In this document: in pieces, positions 25,932 through 35,255 of the stretch | Numbering within the stretch: the stretch's first letter is position 1 | Layout of the letters: each line of letters starts with the position of its first letter | Assembly (NCBI GenBank): GCA_036555725.1 | Contig: DATBKU010000037.1 | Coordinates: 15,830 to 79,829 of the forward strand | Reading direction: 5' to 3' | Origin: CALAED01 sp036555725 | GTDB lineage: Bacteria; Actinomycetota; Actinomycetes; Streptosporangiales; Streptosporangiaceae | DNA: 64,000 nucleotides | Position numbers and translations under genes: made by a program | Notes under the pieces: model-generated | Seen by the model: the letters and a program-made list of their open reading frames with translations, nothing else | Databases searched by the model: none | Told to the model about the DNA's origin: nothing

Positions 25932-26369
25932 GTGTCTCCCGAAGAGCTCGCCGACCGCGCTGCCGTCCTCGACGTGGTCGCCGCGTACGCCTACACGCTC
26001 GACACCAAGGACTGGACGGGCTTCGGCGCCCTGTTCACCGACGACGCCGCCTGGGTGTACGAGGCGATGCTCGGCCGGCTGGACGGCCGTACGGCGATCA
26101 TGACCACGATCAGCGAGAGCCTGCGCCCGCTCGACGCCACGCAGCACCTGAACGGCAACCACGTCGTGACCGTGCACGGCGACGAGGCCGATCACACGTG
26201 CTACTTCCAGGCGCAGCACCTCCGGCGCGGCGCCCCCGACGGCGAGCTCTACACCGCCGGGGGCCGCTACGACGACCGGCTGCGCCGCACGCCGGACGGC
26301 TGGCGGTTCACCTATCGCGAGCTGACCGCCCTCTGGAGCCAGGGCAACCTGGGCGTCTTCCAGCCTTAA
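25932..26369 (+). CDS. SnoaL-like (NTF2-fold) protein
   Basis: A 145-residue single-domain protein of the SnoaL_4 type. ADRAAVLDVVAAYAYTLDTK is followed by FGALFTDDAAWVYEAM, the cone-shaped pocket with the usual helix-then-sheet order, then THLNGNH-like QHLNGNHVVTVHGDEADHTC. Relatives act as polyketide cyclases, dehydratases or hydroxylating-dioxygenase small subunits; many have no known role. It is divergent from the histidine kinase and ends 6 bp before the convergent GH127 stop. There is no partner enzyme nearby, so function is open. Confidence 0.85.
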   Translation: MSPEELADRAAVLDVVAAYAYTLDTKDWTGFGALFTDDAAWVYEAMLGRLDGRTAIMTTISESLRPLDATQHLNGNHVVTVHGDEADHTCYFQAQHLRRGAPDGELYTAGGRYDDRLRRTPDGWRFTYRELTALWSQGNLGVFQP

Positions 26370-26375
26370 AGCCTC

Positions 26376-29225
26376 CTAGGGGCCGAGCTCGGCCCGGTCG
26401 GCGGCGGCCACGATGGCGTCCCGCTCGGCCTGGGTCAGCAGGCCGCGCTCCTGCCAGTCGCCGGCGATCCTGGCCACCGTGGCGCGGAACCGGCCCATGG
26501 TGGCGAAGGGAGCCTTGGCCCACACGGCGTCGAGGAAGGTCAGGCCGTCGGCGTCCGCGTGGTTGGGCACGCCGGAGTCGACCGATCCGAACACGACCTC
26601 CGGTTCGGCGCGATGGAAATAGACGTGGTACGGGTTGGTATCGGCGTTGTAGAAGGGCGCCAGCGTGTAGCCGTTCGTCGTGAACGTCATCGGTTCGCCG
26701 GTGGGCTGGATCGCACTCGCGAGCTCGCCGGACAACGTGAAGTCCTTGTAGAACCCGAAATCGAGGTACGTCTCGGTGGCGCTCTGCACGACGAGCGGAA
26801 TCGGCCCGTACGTGATGCATTGCGTCTGCGGCTGGTCGAGTGTCCTTTCCATGCGGAGAGTGAACGGCATCGAGATGTCGATGGTGTCGCCGGATTTCCA
26901 GTGCCGGCTCAGCGTGACGTACGACCCGGCCTTGGCGTGCTGTTTCTGGTGCACGCCATTGACCCGTACCGTGAAGCCCTTCTCCACCCAGTACGGCACG
27001 CGGAGCTTGACCCTGAGGCGGCCGTTCCCGCGCAGCGTCAGCCGGACCGCTCCGGACGGGTCGGTGGGATAGTTCGTCGTCTGCTCGATGACGAATCCCT
27101 GTTCCGGCCAGGTCAGCGTCGAGGCCATGTAGAGGTTGACGTACAGCGTCGATTCGTCGACCGACCGGAAATAGATCGAGTCCTGAAATTTCGTGTTGTC
27201 TTCGGGGCCCGTGCCGCCGTCGCAGTCGCCGAGGTTGCCGCGGTAGTCCCGTACGGCGCCGGGATCCACCGGCAGGAAATACGTCACCAGCGGATCGGTG
27301 GTGCTGTGCGCGTTCTGCCGCCGCGCGATGATCTGCCCGTACAACCCTCGCTCGTAGTACTGCATGTACTTCGGGTTCGGGTCGTGGAAGAACAGCCCGC
27401 GGCTCAATTTGAGCATGTTGTAGAGCGGGCACCCTTCGGCGTTGGTGTCCTGGATGGTCGCCGCGATGACGTCACGCGCGCCGAAGATCTCACCGCGCCC
27501 GGCCATGCCGCCGTCGGTGTAAATGCGGTGCGGCACGACCTGGTCCCAGAAGTGCTTCGCGGCGGCGTAGTACTCGGGCCGCGTGCGATAGCCGGTCTTC
27601 TTGGCGTAGTCGAAGATCTCCAGGTAACCCTGGTACTGCGGAATGTGCTGGTTGGCGTGCTCGCCGTCGAGAATGTCCTCGTCCTTGACGGCGGCGTCGA
27701 ACAGATAGGTGTTGACGAAGCACTGGGCCGTTTCCAGGTGCTTCTTGTCGCCGGTCAAGCCGTACAGGTCGGCCAGCACCACCGGCATCGCGTTGTATTC
27801 GCCGGCGATGTAGATCTTCCACATTCGGTCCAACTGGTCGCGGGGCAGACCGGCCAGCCGGCTGTGCGCCCAGTCGGCCATGCCCAGCGCGATATCGAGC
27901 GCCTGCCGGTTCCCGGCCAGCAGATAGGCGTCGAGCAGCCCGCGCATGGTCATGTGGTTCGTGTACCAGGGCGCCCAGATGGTCGGGTAGGTCGCGAACT
28001 TCTCCAGCTCGATGAACTGCGTCTCCGGGTACGCGGCGAGGTAGCCGGCGTGGCTGGGCCCGGGCGCGCCGGCGCTGCCGGTGAACACGGTCGCCGCGCG
28101 GCCATGGGCCGAGGAGTCGGCGGCGGCGTTGCCGTCGGTCTCGTCGAACCGGTACCACGCCACGTTGCCGCCACCGAGCCCGCCGTCGGCGCTGGTGGTC
28201 AGCGCGGCTATTTCTGTCGCGCCGAGCGCCCGATCGTAGATCTGCACCTCGTCGAGCGCGCCATTCAGCTCTGGGTCGCCGAACTGCGAGCGGCCGAGCC
28301 AGTTCTTGTCGGTGGCACCGAGGCCGGACGGGGTCACCGTCATGCCGTTGTTGGTGCCGGCGGCGGTGCCATTGACATAGAGCGTGGCGGTGCTTCCGGA
28401 CAGGGTCACCGCGAGATGCGTCCATTGATTGGCGGTCAGCCGCTGGGTCGCGTTGACGCGCTGTTCATTGCCGCTGCCGCCGGTCGTGATGGCGAACCGC
28501 GGCCCCGATCCGGCGCTGAGGGTGAGGAACATGTACGCGGTGGTACCGGTGCCGAAATCCCACACCCTCGTCCACGTGCTGAGCGACGCGGGATTCACCC
28601 AGCACGCGATCGTGAAATCGGTGAGGCCGTTCACAATGCCGGTGGGCAGCGAGACGTATTGCGCGGTGCCGCTCAGCTTGACCGCGTTGCCGAACTTTCC
28701 CGCCACCCAGGTCACCGGCGGGGGCGGTGGTGCCGGTTGGCCGACGGTTTTGTCGAGCGCGGCCTGGCATTCCCCGAGCGCGCCGACCATGTAGTCGAGC
28801 TTGTCCTTGTAGGTCGTGTCGCCGCTGCCCGCGTACGCCTGGGCGAGCAGCGTCATGAAATGCCCGGTGGAATGGCCGCGCAGATTGCCGGTCGGGGTGT
28901 CCCACACCCCGACCGGACGGGATCCGGGCGGGTTCGGGAGCCCGGCGTTGGCGCGGAAGTTGTACAGCATGTTGTCGATGGGATAACTGCGCGCGAACTC
29001 CAGCATCAGGTCGCGATGCGCGGCGAACAGCCCGTCGCCCAGTTTCACCTGGCTCAGCGGGAAATCCCTGGCCACCCAGGCGGACGGAACCGGAAGCGCG
29101 GCGGGATATGCCCGCTCCGCGGCCGCGGCCGCCTTGTCGGGCGTCATGGCCATGACGGACGATGCCCCGGCGGCGGCGAGAGCGCTGTAGCGAAGGACGT
29201 CACGCCGGGAGATGTCGTTTTTCAT
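26376..29225 (-). CDS. GH127 beta-L-arabinofuranosidase with LamG module inserted in catalytic domain
   Basis: A 949-residue Tat-exported enzyme; SRRDVLRYSALAAAG is the twin-arginine signal. GH127 sequence starts at FPLSQVKLGDGLFAAHRDLM and includes RPVGVWDTPTGNLRGHSTGH. At about residue 172 it is interrupted by a LamG/concanavalin module (AGKFGNAVKLSGTAQYVSLP to YDRALGATEIAAL, then VAWYRFDETDG), which ends near 388. The (alpha/alpha)6 barrel resumes with AGYLAAYPETQFIELEKF. Later blocks such as NTNAEGCPLYNMLKLSRGLF and the beta-sandwich tail are complete. It removes terminal beta-L-arabinofuranose from glycans, and the insert probably binds carbohydrate. It is followed upstream by another LamG-bearing glycosidase. 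Confidence 0.88.
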   Translation of the reverse strand: MKNDISRRDVLRYSALAAAGASSVMAMTPDKAAAAAERAYPAALPVPSAWVARDFPLSQVKLGDGLFAAHRDLMLEFARSYPIDNMLYNFRANAGLPNPPGSRPVGVWDTPTGNLRGHSTGHFMTLLAQAYAGSGDTTYKDKLDYMVGALGECQAALDKTVGQPAPPPPPVTWVAGKFGNAVKLSGTAQYVSLPTGIVNGLTDFTIACWVNPASLSTWTRVWDFGTGTTAYMFLTLSAGSGPRFAITTGGSGNEQRVNATQRLTANQWTHLAVTLSGSTATLYVNGTAAGTNNGMTVTPSGLGATDKNWLGRSQFGDPELNGALDEVQIYDRALGATEIAALTTSADGGLGGGNVAWYRFDETDGNAAADSSAHGRAATVFTGSAGAPGPSHAGYLAAYPETQFIELEKFATYPTIWAPWYTNHMTMRGLLDAYLLAGNRQALDIALGMADWAHSRLAGLPRDQLDRMWKIYIAGEYNAMPVVLADLYGLTGDKKHLETAQCFVNTYLFDAAVKDEDILDGEHANQHIPQYQGYLEIFDYAKKTGYRTRPEYYAAAKHFWDQVVPHRIYTDGGMAGRGEIFGARDVIAATIQDTNAEGCPLYNMLKLSRGLFFHDPNPKYMQYYERGLYGQIIARRQNAHSTTDPLVTYFLPVDPGAVRDYRGNLGDCDGGTGPEDNTKFQDSIYFRSVDESTLYVNLYMASTLTWPEQGFVIEQTTNYPTDPSGAVRLTLRGNGRLRVKLRVPYWVEKGFTVRVNGVHQKQHAKAGSYVTLSRHWKSGDTIDISMPFTLRMERTLDQPQTQCITYGPIPLVVQSATETYLDFGFYKDFTLSGELASAIQPTGEPMTFTTNGYTLAPFYNADTNPYHVYFHRAEPEVVFGSVDSGVPNHADADGLTFLDAVWAKAPFATMGRFRATVARIAGDWQERGLLTQAERDAIVAAADRAELGP

Positions 29226-29270
29226 TGGTAGCCTTCCCGTCCCTACGGGGGTCGTACGAACTGGCGGGGA

Positions 29271-32200
29271 TTATCGGGACAGGACCTGCACCTCCTTGAG
29301 TCCGACGGCGAAGTTCGGCATCCGGTCCATGACGACACGGACCTGCGAGGCGTTGACCGGCGGGAACCGTACCTCGTTGAAGTTGGGCGCCGGCGTCGCC
29401 GGGGTCGTCACCTGACCCGGCACGTCCACCCAGGACGATCCGTCGAAGTACTGGATCGTGTAGGCCGCCGGCTCCCGGTAGGTGTTGCCGCCGGAGCCGA
29501 ACGCCTTGTTGCTGTAGAAGTACAGCCGGACGTGGTCGAACCGTTTCTTGCCGCCGAGGTCGACCTGCCACCAGTCCTGGGCGTTCGGCGAGCCGAGGTC
29601 GCCCCAGATCGGGTTGGTGCCGATGTAGGCGCCGGAGGTCACGGGCAGCCCGCTGATCGTGAAGCCGTCCACGGCGTTCTTCGGATCGGTCGCCTGCGCG
29701 GCCGGGGCGGTCGTGGTGAAGGACGCGGTCGCGGCCTTGCCCAGCGCCAGGTTGTGCTGGGACTTCGTCAGGTCGAGCCCGGCCTTTTGGAAGCTGTCGA
29801 CCATGCGGGCGTTTCCGGTCAGGCTCACCTCGTCGGCCGCCTTCAGCCGGACTCGGTCATCCTGCAGCACCTTGGCCTTGCTGTGATCGAGAACCCGCGC
29901 CTGCCCGCTCCGGGAGTCCCAGCGCACGTGCGCGAGCTCACTCGTAGTGAAGGCCCGCTTGCCGTCGACGTACAGCGAGTACCCGAACGGGGCGTCCGGG
30001 TAGTACCGCGTGCCGCCCGGCTGCTGCCAGACGATCGAGACGTCGCTGCCGTGGTAGCTCAGGTTGCCGACGGCGAAGTGGTCGTAGGCCATGTCGATCG
30101 GCCACAGCTCGATGGAGTCGTCGATGCGCGGCCGCAGGCCGGCGAGGTCCTCGAAGAACATCCAGTTGTACGAGCCGAGCACGTCGTGGTGAATGCCGGA
30201 CCGGCCGAGCGTCTTGGTCGTCGGGTTCCAGTTGAAGAAGAACTCGTTGTTGTCGGGGAATCGGTTGTCGCCGTTGATGTACTCGTTCCACGACAGCCAC
30301 TCGATCATCCGCCGGTACATGTGCGGCGTGATGTACTGCGTCGGGTAGTCGCGCAGCGCCCGGGAGAACAGCCTGGCCTGCAGCGTCGCGTTGATGTTGG
30401 AGAAGTTGTTGCTGCCGTGCTGGCAGGCCTCGCACGCGGCGTCGGCGGCCTGGTCGGCCTGGTTCGCCGTGTACACCGGCATCAACGGGAACTCGTCCGG
30501 GTCGGAGTAGTAGCGCAGCGCCTGCGTGTACTGGTCGGTGTTGGGCGGGATGCCGTCGATGAAGGGCGCGAAGTTCTGCTGGTCCTTCCAGCAGACCAGG
30601 TTGCCCGTGGTCAGGTCTTTCTGCAGGAAGACCTTGCCCGGGCAGGTGATCGTCGGCTTGGTGAGCGAGACGATCGTCGCGTCCTTGCCGTTGCCCGAGG
30701 AGTCGGTCGCGGTGGCCCCGCCGTCCTCGTCGAAGCGGTACGCGGCGACGTTGCCCGCGCCCTGCTGCCCGCCGGCCAGGGCCTGCACGTCGGCGGCGCT
30801 GAGCGCGTGGTCGTAGATGTGGACGTCGTCGACCGTGGCGTTGAGGTACGGGTCGGAGAACTGTGAGCGGCCGAGCCAGTTCTGGTTGGTGTTTCCGAGG
30901 TTCGACGGGTGCAGCGTCATGTTGGTGTTGGTGGCCACCGGGTTGCCGTTGACGTACAGCGTCCCGGTGTTTCCGGACAGGGTGACCGCGAGGTGCGACC
31001 AGGTGTTCAGCGGCAGCTGCGTGGTGCTGCTGAGCTGCTGCTCTCCCCCGGAACCGCCGGCGGTGATGGCGAACCGCGGCCCGCCGCCCGAGTTGACGGT
31101 CAGGAACATGTAGTTGCCGGTGCCGGTGCCGAAGTCGAAGACCCGCGACCAGGTGGACAGGGCCGCCGGGTTGACCCAGGCCGAGACCGTGTAGTCGCCG
31201 GTCAGGCCGCTGACAATGCCGGTCGGCAGGTTGACGTACTCGCTCTGGCCGCTCAGCTTGACCGCGTTGCCGATCTTGCCGGTGACGCGCGGGCCGGTGG
31301 CGTTGCCGCTGCTCTCGGGCGCGTTGGTAACCGGCCCGTTCGCCCACAGCGTGCCGAGAACGGCCTGCTTGATGTCGGCCGCGATGCCCTTCATCTCGCC
31401 GGCCTTGGACTTGTCGCCGAGCAGCGCGTACTCCGCCGCGGCCGCCTGCGCGCCCGCGTACCAGAACGACGACTCGGTACGGTCCTGCGGCCGGGTGCCG
31501 TAGTACTTGAACGCCACCGAGTCGGCGTCGTTGCCCGGCAGCGTGCCGGAGGAGTACTCGATCAGGTTGTCGTGGTTGGTGTCGAACTTGGCGAGCGTGC
31601 CCTTGACGTCGCACTCGGCGTACTTCGCGAGGTTCTTGACGATCGACTTCGGCCCGCCGTGCACGAGGTAGCTCTGCCACGCCTGGGAGGCCGTCCACTG
31701 CTCGTAGGTGTTGTTCCAGTTTCCGGTGTTTCCGGGGTTGTCGTGGAAGGCCTGGCAGCCAGACTCCTCGCCCTGCGACAGCCACGGGCCGTACGACTGC
31801 AGCGGGTCCCGGAAGTACTGCAGGTCCTGCATGCGCATCGGCACGGTCAGCGAGATCTGGTTGTTGTAGCCGAGCGCGCCCTCGAGGTCGACCGGGAACT
31901 GGTAGTCGTTGCCCGGGATGTTTCCGTCGAAGGAGTTGAACCGGTTCTCCCAGGTCCGATAGTAGGAGATCTTCTTGACGTTGGCGTCGGGCATGTCGAC
32001 GTACGGCACGTTGTCGACCCACCACTTGTTGTACTCGCGCATCTGCGTCAGCCACGCGGTGTTCGGGTCGTAGCCGCGGTAGCGCTGGTAGTCGGCCGCC
32101 GAGTCGGGCAGCTCGCTCGCGATCGCGCCGAGCTGCACCTTGACCGTCGCGGACGCGCCTGGTTCGAGCGTGACGTCGCGCGTGAGATTCGTCCCGCTGA

Positions 32201-32942
32201 CCGTGAAGCCGTCGCCGCTCATCCGGGGGAAGATCGTGCTCAGGCCGTAGCGCAGCTGGACCGTGCCGGTGAGCTCGCTGCCGTCGGCCGACGCCGTGGT
32301 GGCGATCGGCGAGGCCGCGGTCACCGTCGTCGTCGCGGCCGAGTCCCCGGTGTTGGTGAGGGTCAGGTCGGTGACGGCGACGTTGTTATTGGTGATGAAC
32401 TTCTTCTCCGCGACCTTGAGGCCGTCGCCGGCGAAGACGGCCGAGTAGTAGCTCGGGTACTGCACCCGCTGCGCGGTGTCCTCGGTCAGCGTCGCGCCGG
32501 AGACGTTGAGCGTATAAAGGCTGCGCGGCGCTCCGGTGGTCGGCGGCTGGCGGTACGCGTAGCCCCCGCCGCCGTTCGCGCCCTGGCCGCCGGCGCCGAA
32601 GCCGAGCACGCCGGGGTTGTGCGTGTACATGTACAGCGCCCGGCCGCGCGTGAACAGCGTGGAGTCGGCGTTGTTGAGGAACGGACGCGCCAGGATGCGG
32701 TCGAACCAGTAGGACGTCCCGCCGGCCGCGACGTCGGCGTCATAGATCGCCTTGAGCGTGTTCTTCTCCGGATTGAACGCGGCCGGTTCGGCCGGCACCG
32801 GGTTGGCCAGCCCGGTGAAGGGAGGGTCCCCCGGGTCGATGCCGGGCGGATCGTCGGCCGCCCGCGCGGTACCGGCGCCGTACAAAAGTCCGGCGAACAG
32901 CATCAAGGCCGTCGTGATCGCGCCACGTGCGCGTCGCTTCAT
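29271..32942 (-). CDS. Six-hairpin (MGH1-type) glycoside hydrolase with internal LamG and C-terminal discoidin domain
   Basis: A 1223-residue secreted enzyme. ATG 32942 gives the signal peptide ITTALMLFAGLLYGAGTARA; an upstream TTG in frame lacks a ribosome site. An N-terminal beta-sandwich (about 60-285) precedes an (alpha/alpha)6 domain with YYRTWENRFNSFDGNIPG and RTESSFWYAGAQAAAAEYAL. At about 552 a LamG module intervenes (GKIGNAVKLSGQSEYVNLPT to about 760). The barrel then resumes with FLQKDLTTGNLVCWKDQQNF and IHHDVLGSYNWMFFEDLAGL. A discoidin/F5-8 domain (about 1075-1223) closes the protein. The substrate is probably an arabinose-containing polymer, by neighbourhood. It lies 45 bp upstream of the GH127 gene on the same strand, so co-transcription is likely. 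Confidence 0.8.
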   Translation of the reverse strand: MKRRARGAITTALMLFAGLLYGAGTARAADDPPGIDPGDPPFTGLANPVPAEPAAFNPEKNTLKAIYDADVAAGGTSYWFDRILARPFLNNADSTLFTRGRALYMYTHNPGVLGFGAGGQGANGGGGYAYRQPPTTGAPRSLYTLNVSGATLTEDTAQRVQYPSYYSAVFAGDGLKVAEKKFITNNNVAVTDLTLTNTGDSAATTTVTAASPIATTASADGSELTGTVQLRYGLSTIFPRMSGDGFTVSGTNLTRDVTLEPGASATVKVQLGAIASELPDSAADYQRYRGYDPNTAWLTQMREYNKWWVDNVPYVDMPDANVKKISYYRTWENRFNSFDGNIPGNDYQFPVDLEGALGYNNQISLTVPMRMQDLQYFRDPLQSYGPWLSQGEESGCQAFHDNPGNTGNWNNTYEQWTASQAWQSYLVHGGPKSIVKNLAKYAECDVKGTLAKFDTNHDNLIEYSSGTLPGNDADSVAFKYYGTRPQDRTESSFWYAGAQAAAAEYALLGDKSKAGEMKGIAADIKQAVLGTLWANGPVTNAPESSGNATGPRVTGKIGNAVKLSGQSEYVNLPTGIVSGLTGDYTVSAWVNPAALSTWSRVFDFGTGTGNYMFLTVNSGGGPRFAITAGGSGGEQQLSSTTQLPLNTWSHLAVTLSGNTGTLYVNGNPVATNTNMTLHPSNLGNTNQNWLGRSQFSDPYLNATVDDVHIYDHALSAADVQALAGGQQGAGNVAAYRFDEDGGATATDSSGNGKDATIVSLTKPTITCPGKVFLQKDLTTGNLVCWKDQQNFAPFIDGIPPNTDQYTQALRYYSDPDEFPLMPVYTANQADQAADAACEACQHGSNNFSNINATLQARLFSRALRDYPTQYITPHMYRRMIEWLSWNEYINGDNRFPDNNEFFFNWNPTTKTLGRSGIHHDVLGSYNWMFFEDLAGLRPRIDDSIELWPIDMAYDHFAVGNLSYHGSDVSIVWQQPGGTRYYPDAPFGYSLYVDGKRAFTTSELAHVRWDSRSGQARVLDHSKAKVLQDDRVRLKAADEVSLTGNARMVDSFQKAGLDLTKSQHNLALGKAATASFTTTAPAAQATDPKNAVDGFTISGLPVTSGAYIGTNPIWGDLGSPNAQDWWQVDLGGKKRFDHVRLYFYSNKAFGSGGNTYREPAAYTIQYFDGSSWVDVPGQVTTPATPAPNFNEVRFPPVNASQVRVVMDRMPNFAVGLKEVQVLSR

Positions 32943-32944
32943 TG

Positions 32945-33973
32945 TCACCCGCTCCAATACGCCACTACGCCATGCCCGCCGTAATGTTCGAGACGATCAG
33001 CGCGGCCCACCGCACCAGCTCGGTCGCCAGTGCGTCCGGTATCCGGCCGCCGCGCAGATCCTCGACCTCGGCGACGAAATCGTCGTTGATCACCCCGATG
33101 GCCTGGGCCGATCCAGTTGTTGGGAGTGTTTCCGAGCCGGGCCGGGTAAAGCCCGAGATTGGTGTTCTGGCCGACCTGCACGCCGTTGACGTACAGGGTC
33201 GCGACCAGGGCGGACTTGGTCACCGCCACGTGCGTCCAGCGGCCGGTCGGCAGCGCCGCCGTGCCGTCGACCCGCTGCTCGCGGGTAACGCCGCTCGTGG
33301 TGATGGCGAACCGGACCGGCCCCGAGGCGCCGCCCGGCGTCAGGTACATGTAGGCCGTGGTGCCGGTGCCGAAGTCGACCAGGTGGCCGTCCGCGGCGGT
33401 GAGCTTCACCCATCCGGCGAGGGTGAAGTCGTACATGTTCCAGACGATGCCGGCCGGCAGGCTGACGTGCCCGTCCGTACCGTTCAAACGCAGCGCGCCG
33501 CCGTGAGCAGTGCGCACGAAGGTCGCCCCGCCGGCGAGCGTGCCGGGCCAGTTGCCGCCGGCGGAGTCGGCCGCGGTGGTGCCGGACCGCTCGTCGAACC
33601 GGTACCAGGCGACCGGCTGCCGCGCCCGCGGGCTCAGCGTCTGGACGACCTTCTGAATCGTGCCGTCCTCGTTGAAGAACAGCTTGTCGATGCAGACCGA
33701 GCGCCGGAATTCGCCGCCGCCGGGCAGCATTCCGTTGTGGTACACGATGTACCACTGGCCCTTGTATTCGACCATCGCGCTGTGGTTCGTCGTCGTGTTG
33801 GTGACGGTGTCGAGAATGCGGCCCCGATACGTCCAGGGGCCCAGCGGTTTGCCGGCGGTGACGCCGCCGGCGGCCTTTAGAAAGCCACGCCGGTCGAACG
33901 GCGCCGCGGACCCGTCGCGCCGGTCGAGTCGATCGGCGGACACATCACGGCGGTCGAATCGTGCTGCGGACAC
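32945..33973 (-). pseudogene. GH43-LamG remnant with internal deletion and chimeric tail
   Basis: A Tat leader (FDRRGFLKAAGGVTAG) is joined directly to the last blade of a GH43-like propeller (KPLGPWTYRGRILDTVTNTT, NHSAMVEYKGQWYIVYHNGM). The blades carrying all three catalytic acids are missing. A LamG module follows (VAWYRFDERSGTTAADSAGG through GNTPNNWIG). It breaks off there, and the frame continues with unrelated Arg-rich sequence. In another frame the last 150 bp encode AQAIGVINDDFVAEVEDLRG and DALATELVRWAALIVSNITA, apparently the C-terminus of a different, unidentified gene. Two deletions thus made this chimera. It ends 3 bp before the next gene's ATG and might still transmit transcription. 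Confidence 0.8.
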
Positions 33974-34337
33974 CTCGGACCCTCCTCGGGACCGCGGCGG
34001 TCACGCGGGTCGGCGCCGATCCGACCCGGTAGGACCGGTTGCGGGGGTGGACGTAACCGGACAGGGATAGCGGCTACGGATGCGTTCGCCCGCCAACCGG
34101 ATTGCGGCCGGCGGCCGAACGCGCCCGCTCCGCGGGCTTATGGGCCCATGGCGTTCGATATTTCGAACTCTATTCGGATGATCGCATCGCAACGTTAGAA
34201 TCGACTGGTGAGGCTGTCAACGGCCGATCCCGGCCGTACCGGCCCGGCACGAAGCCTGGTGGGTCAGTCGCCCGCCGTACGTCTGGGCGACCCGGACCGG
34301 CAGGCCGTCTTCGCGTCTACTTGAGCGGTGCGCCGCG
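33974..34337. other. Intergenic region upstream of the arabinan block
   Basis: About 360 bp without a supported gene. It includes an AT-richer patch (34150-34205) carrying the palindrome described at 34153, and is the likely promoter region for the leftward GH43-remnant, glycosidase and GH127 genes. Confidence 0.5.
34153..34168. promoter_or_regulatory. 16-bp palindrome GTTCG-N6-CGAAC upstream of arabinan block
   Basis: GTTCGATATTTCGAAC has perfect 6-bp arms (GTTCGA and TCGAAC) around TATT. It lies 180 bp upstream of the GH43-LamG remnant start, in an AT-rich spot of an otherwise GC-rich spacer. Arms and spacing match the site before the intact GH43 gene at 22780. It is probably the operator of the same sugar regulator. 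Confidence 0.5.
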
Positions 34338-35255
34338 TCAGAGGGCGTAGACGCGGCGGGCGGTGCGCGCGAAGACGTCGCGCTGGATGTCCGGAGCGTA
34401 TCCGGACAGCGCCTGCCGCCACGCGGCGACCAAGGCGCTGTAGTCGGTCCAGAGCTTCTCGATCGGGAAGTTGCTCCCCCACATGCAGCGCGCGGAGCCG
34501 AAGAGGTCCAGGCAGGTGCCGGTCACCAGCTCGATCAACGCCTGGTCGACGCGGTGCACGAAGGTGCCCTGGCCGGTGAGCTTCACGACGACGTTGGGCT
34601 GGTCGGCGAGCGGCTTCAGCCCCCTGGTCCATTCGTGGACGAGGCCGGAGTCGGTGCTCTCCAGCATGCCCGCGTGCACCAGGACGAAGGTGACGTCGGG
34701 GAAGTCGGCCACGAACCGTGCCGCGTCGGCCATCTGCGGCGCGAAGACCTGCAGCTCGAACACCCAGCCGAGGTCGGCGAGGGCGGCGATGTTGCGCCGG
34801 AACGTCGCGTCGTGCATCCGGCTCGGGCCGGCGGCGAAGCGGAACTCCGGCCGCTCGTGCCAGTGCAGCTGCAGCCGGGTGCCGCGCATCAACGGGGTGA
34901 GCGCGGCCTGTTGCCGCATGACCTCGGCCGCGCCCCCGTCGAACAGGTCCGCCGAGCCGACGACGGCCGTCGGCCAGCCGGTCGCGGCATGCACGTCGCG
35001 CAGCCAGCGCACCTCGTCGAGGCTCCGGTCGAGCGGCCAGTTGGCCTGCACGTAGACCGCCGCGGACACGCCGCACGCGGTGGCCTCGGCGGTGTACTCC
35101 CCGACCGGATAGTCGCGCCGGAGCGGCTCGTACGGACCGAAGATGCGCGGCACTCCCTCGTCGAGCCAGGGCAGGTCGGCCCGGCGCCAGAGGTGGTGGT
35201 GCGAGTCGACCAGCTCGTCGATCGGCTGAGCAGTAGGGTCGCCGGCTTCGGTCAT
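34338..35255 (-). CDS. Amidohydrolase family protein (lactonase-like TIM barrel)
   Basis: A 305-residue amidohydrolase-2 protein of the L-fucono/L-rhamnono-lactonase type. DSHHHLWRRADLPWLDEG at about 11-28 holds the HxH-like signature. FVLVHAGMLEST and the terminal-strand motif MWGSNFPIEKLW supply later ligands. The last motif has Asn where metal-dependent members often have Asp (GSDFP), which suggests weak or absent metal binding, as in some lactonases. Its ATG overlaps the stop of the split Mo-hydroxylase gene by ATGA, making it the last gene of that operon. A hydrolytic step after a ring hydroxylation is a reasonable inference. Confidence 0.85.
   Translation of the reverse strand: MTEAGDPTAQPIDELVDSHHHLWRRADLPWLDEGVPRIFGPYEPLRRDYPVGEYTAEATACGVSAAVYVQANWPLDRSLDEVRWLRDVHAATGWPTAVVGSADLFDGGAAEVMRQQAALTPLMRGTRLQLHWHERPEFRFAAGPSRMHDATFRRNIAALADLGWVFELQVFAPQMADAARFVADFPDVTFVLVHAGMLESTDSGLVHEWTRGLKPLADQPNVVVKLTGQGTFVHRVDQALIELVTGTCLDLFGSARCMWGSNFPIEKLWTDYSALVAAWRQALSGYAPDIQRDVFARTARRVYAL

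Noticed and set aside
26559..29231. 890-codon plus-strand open frame opposite GH127
   Set aside because: Antisense shadow of the GH127 gene; no domain and biased Arg/Val/His composition.
30909..32984. 691-codon plus-strand open frame opposite the six-hairpin glycosidase
   Set aside because: Same reason: frame-mirrored GC3 bias without any recognisable motif.
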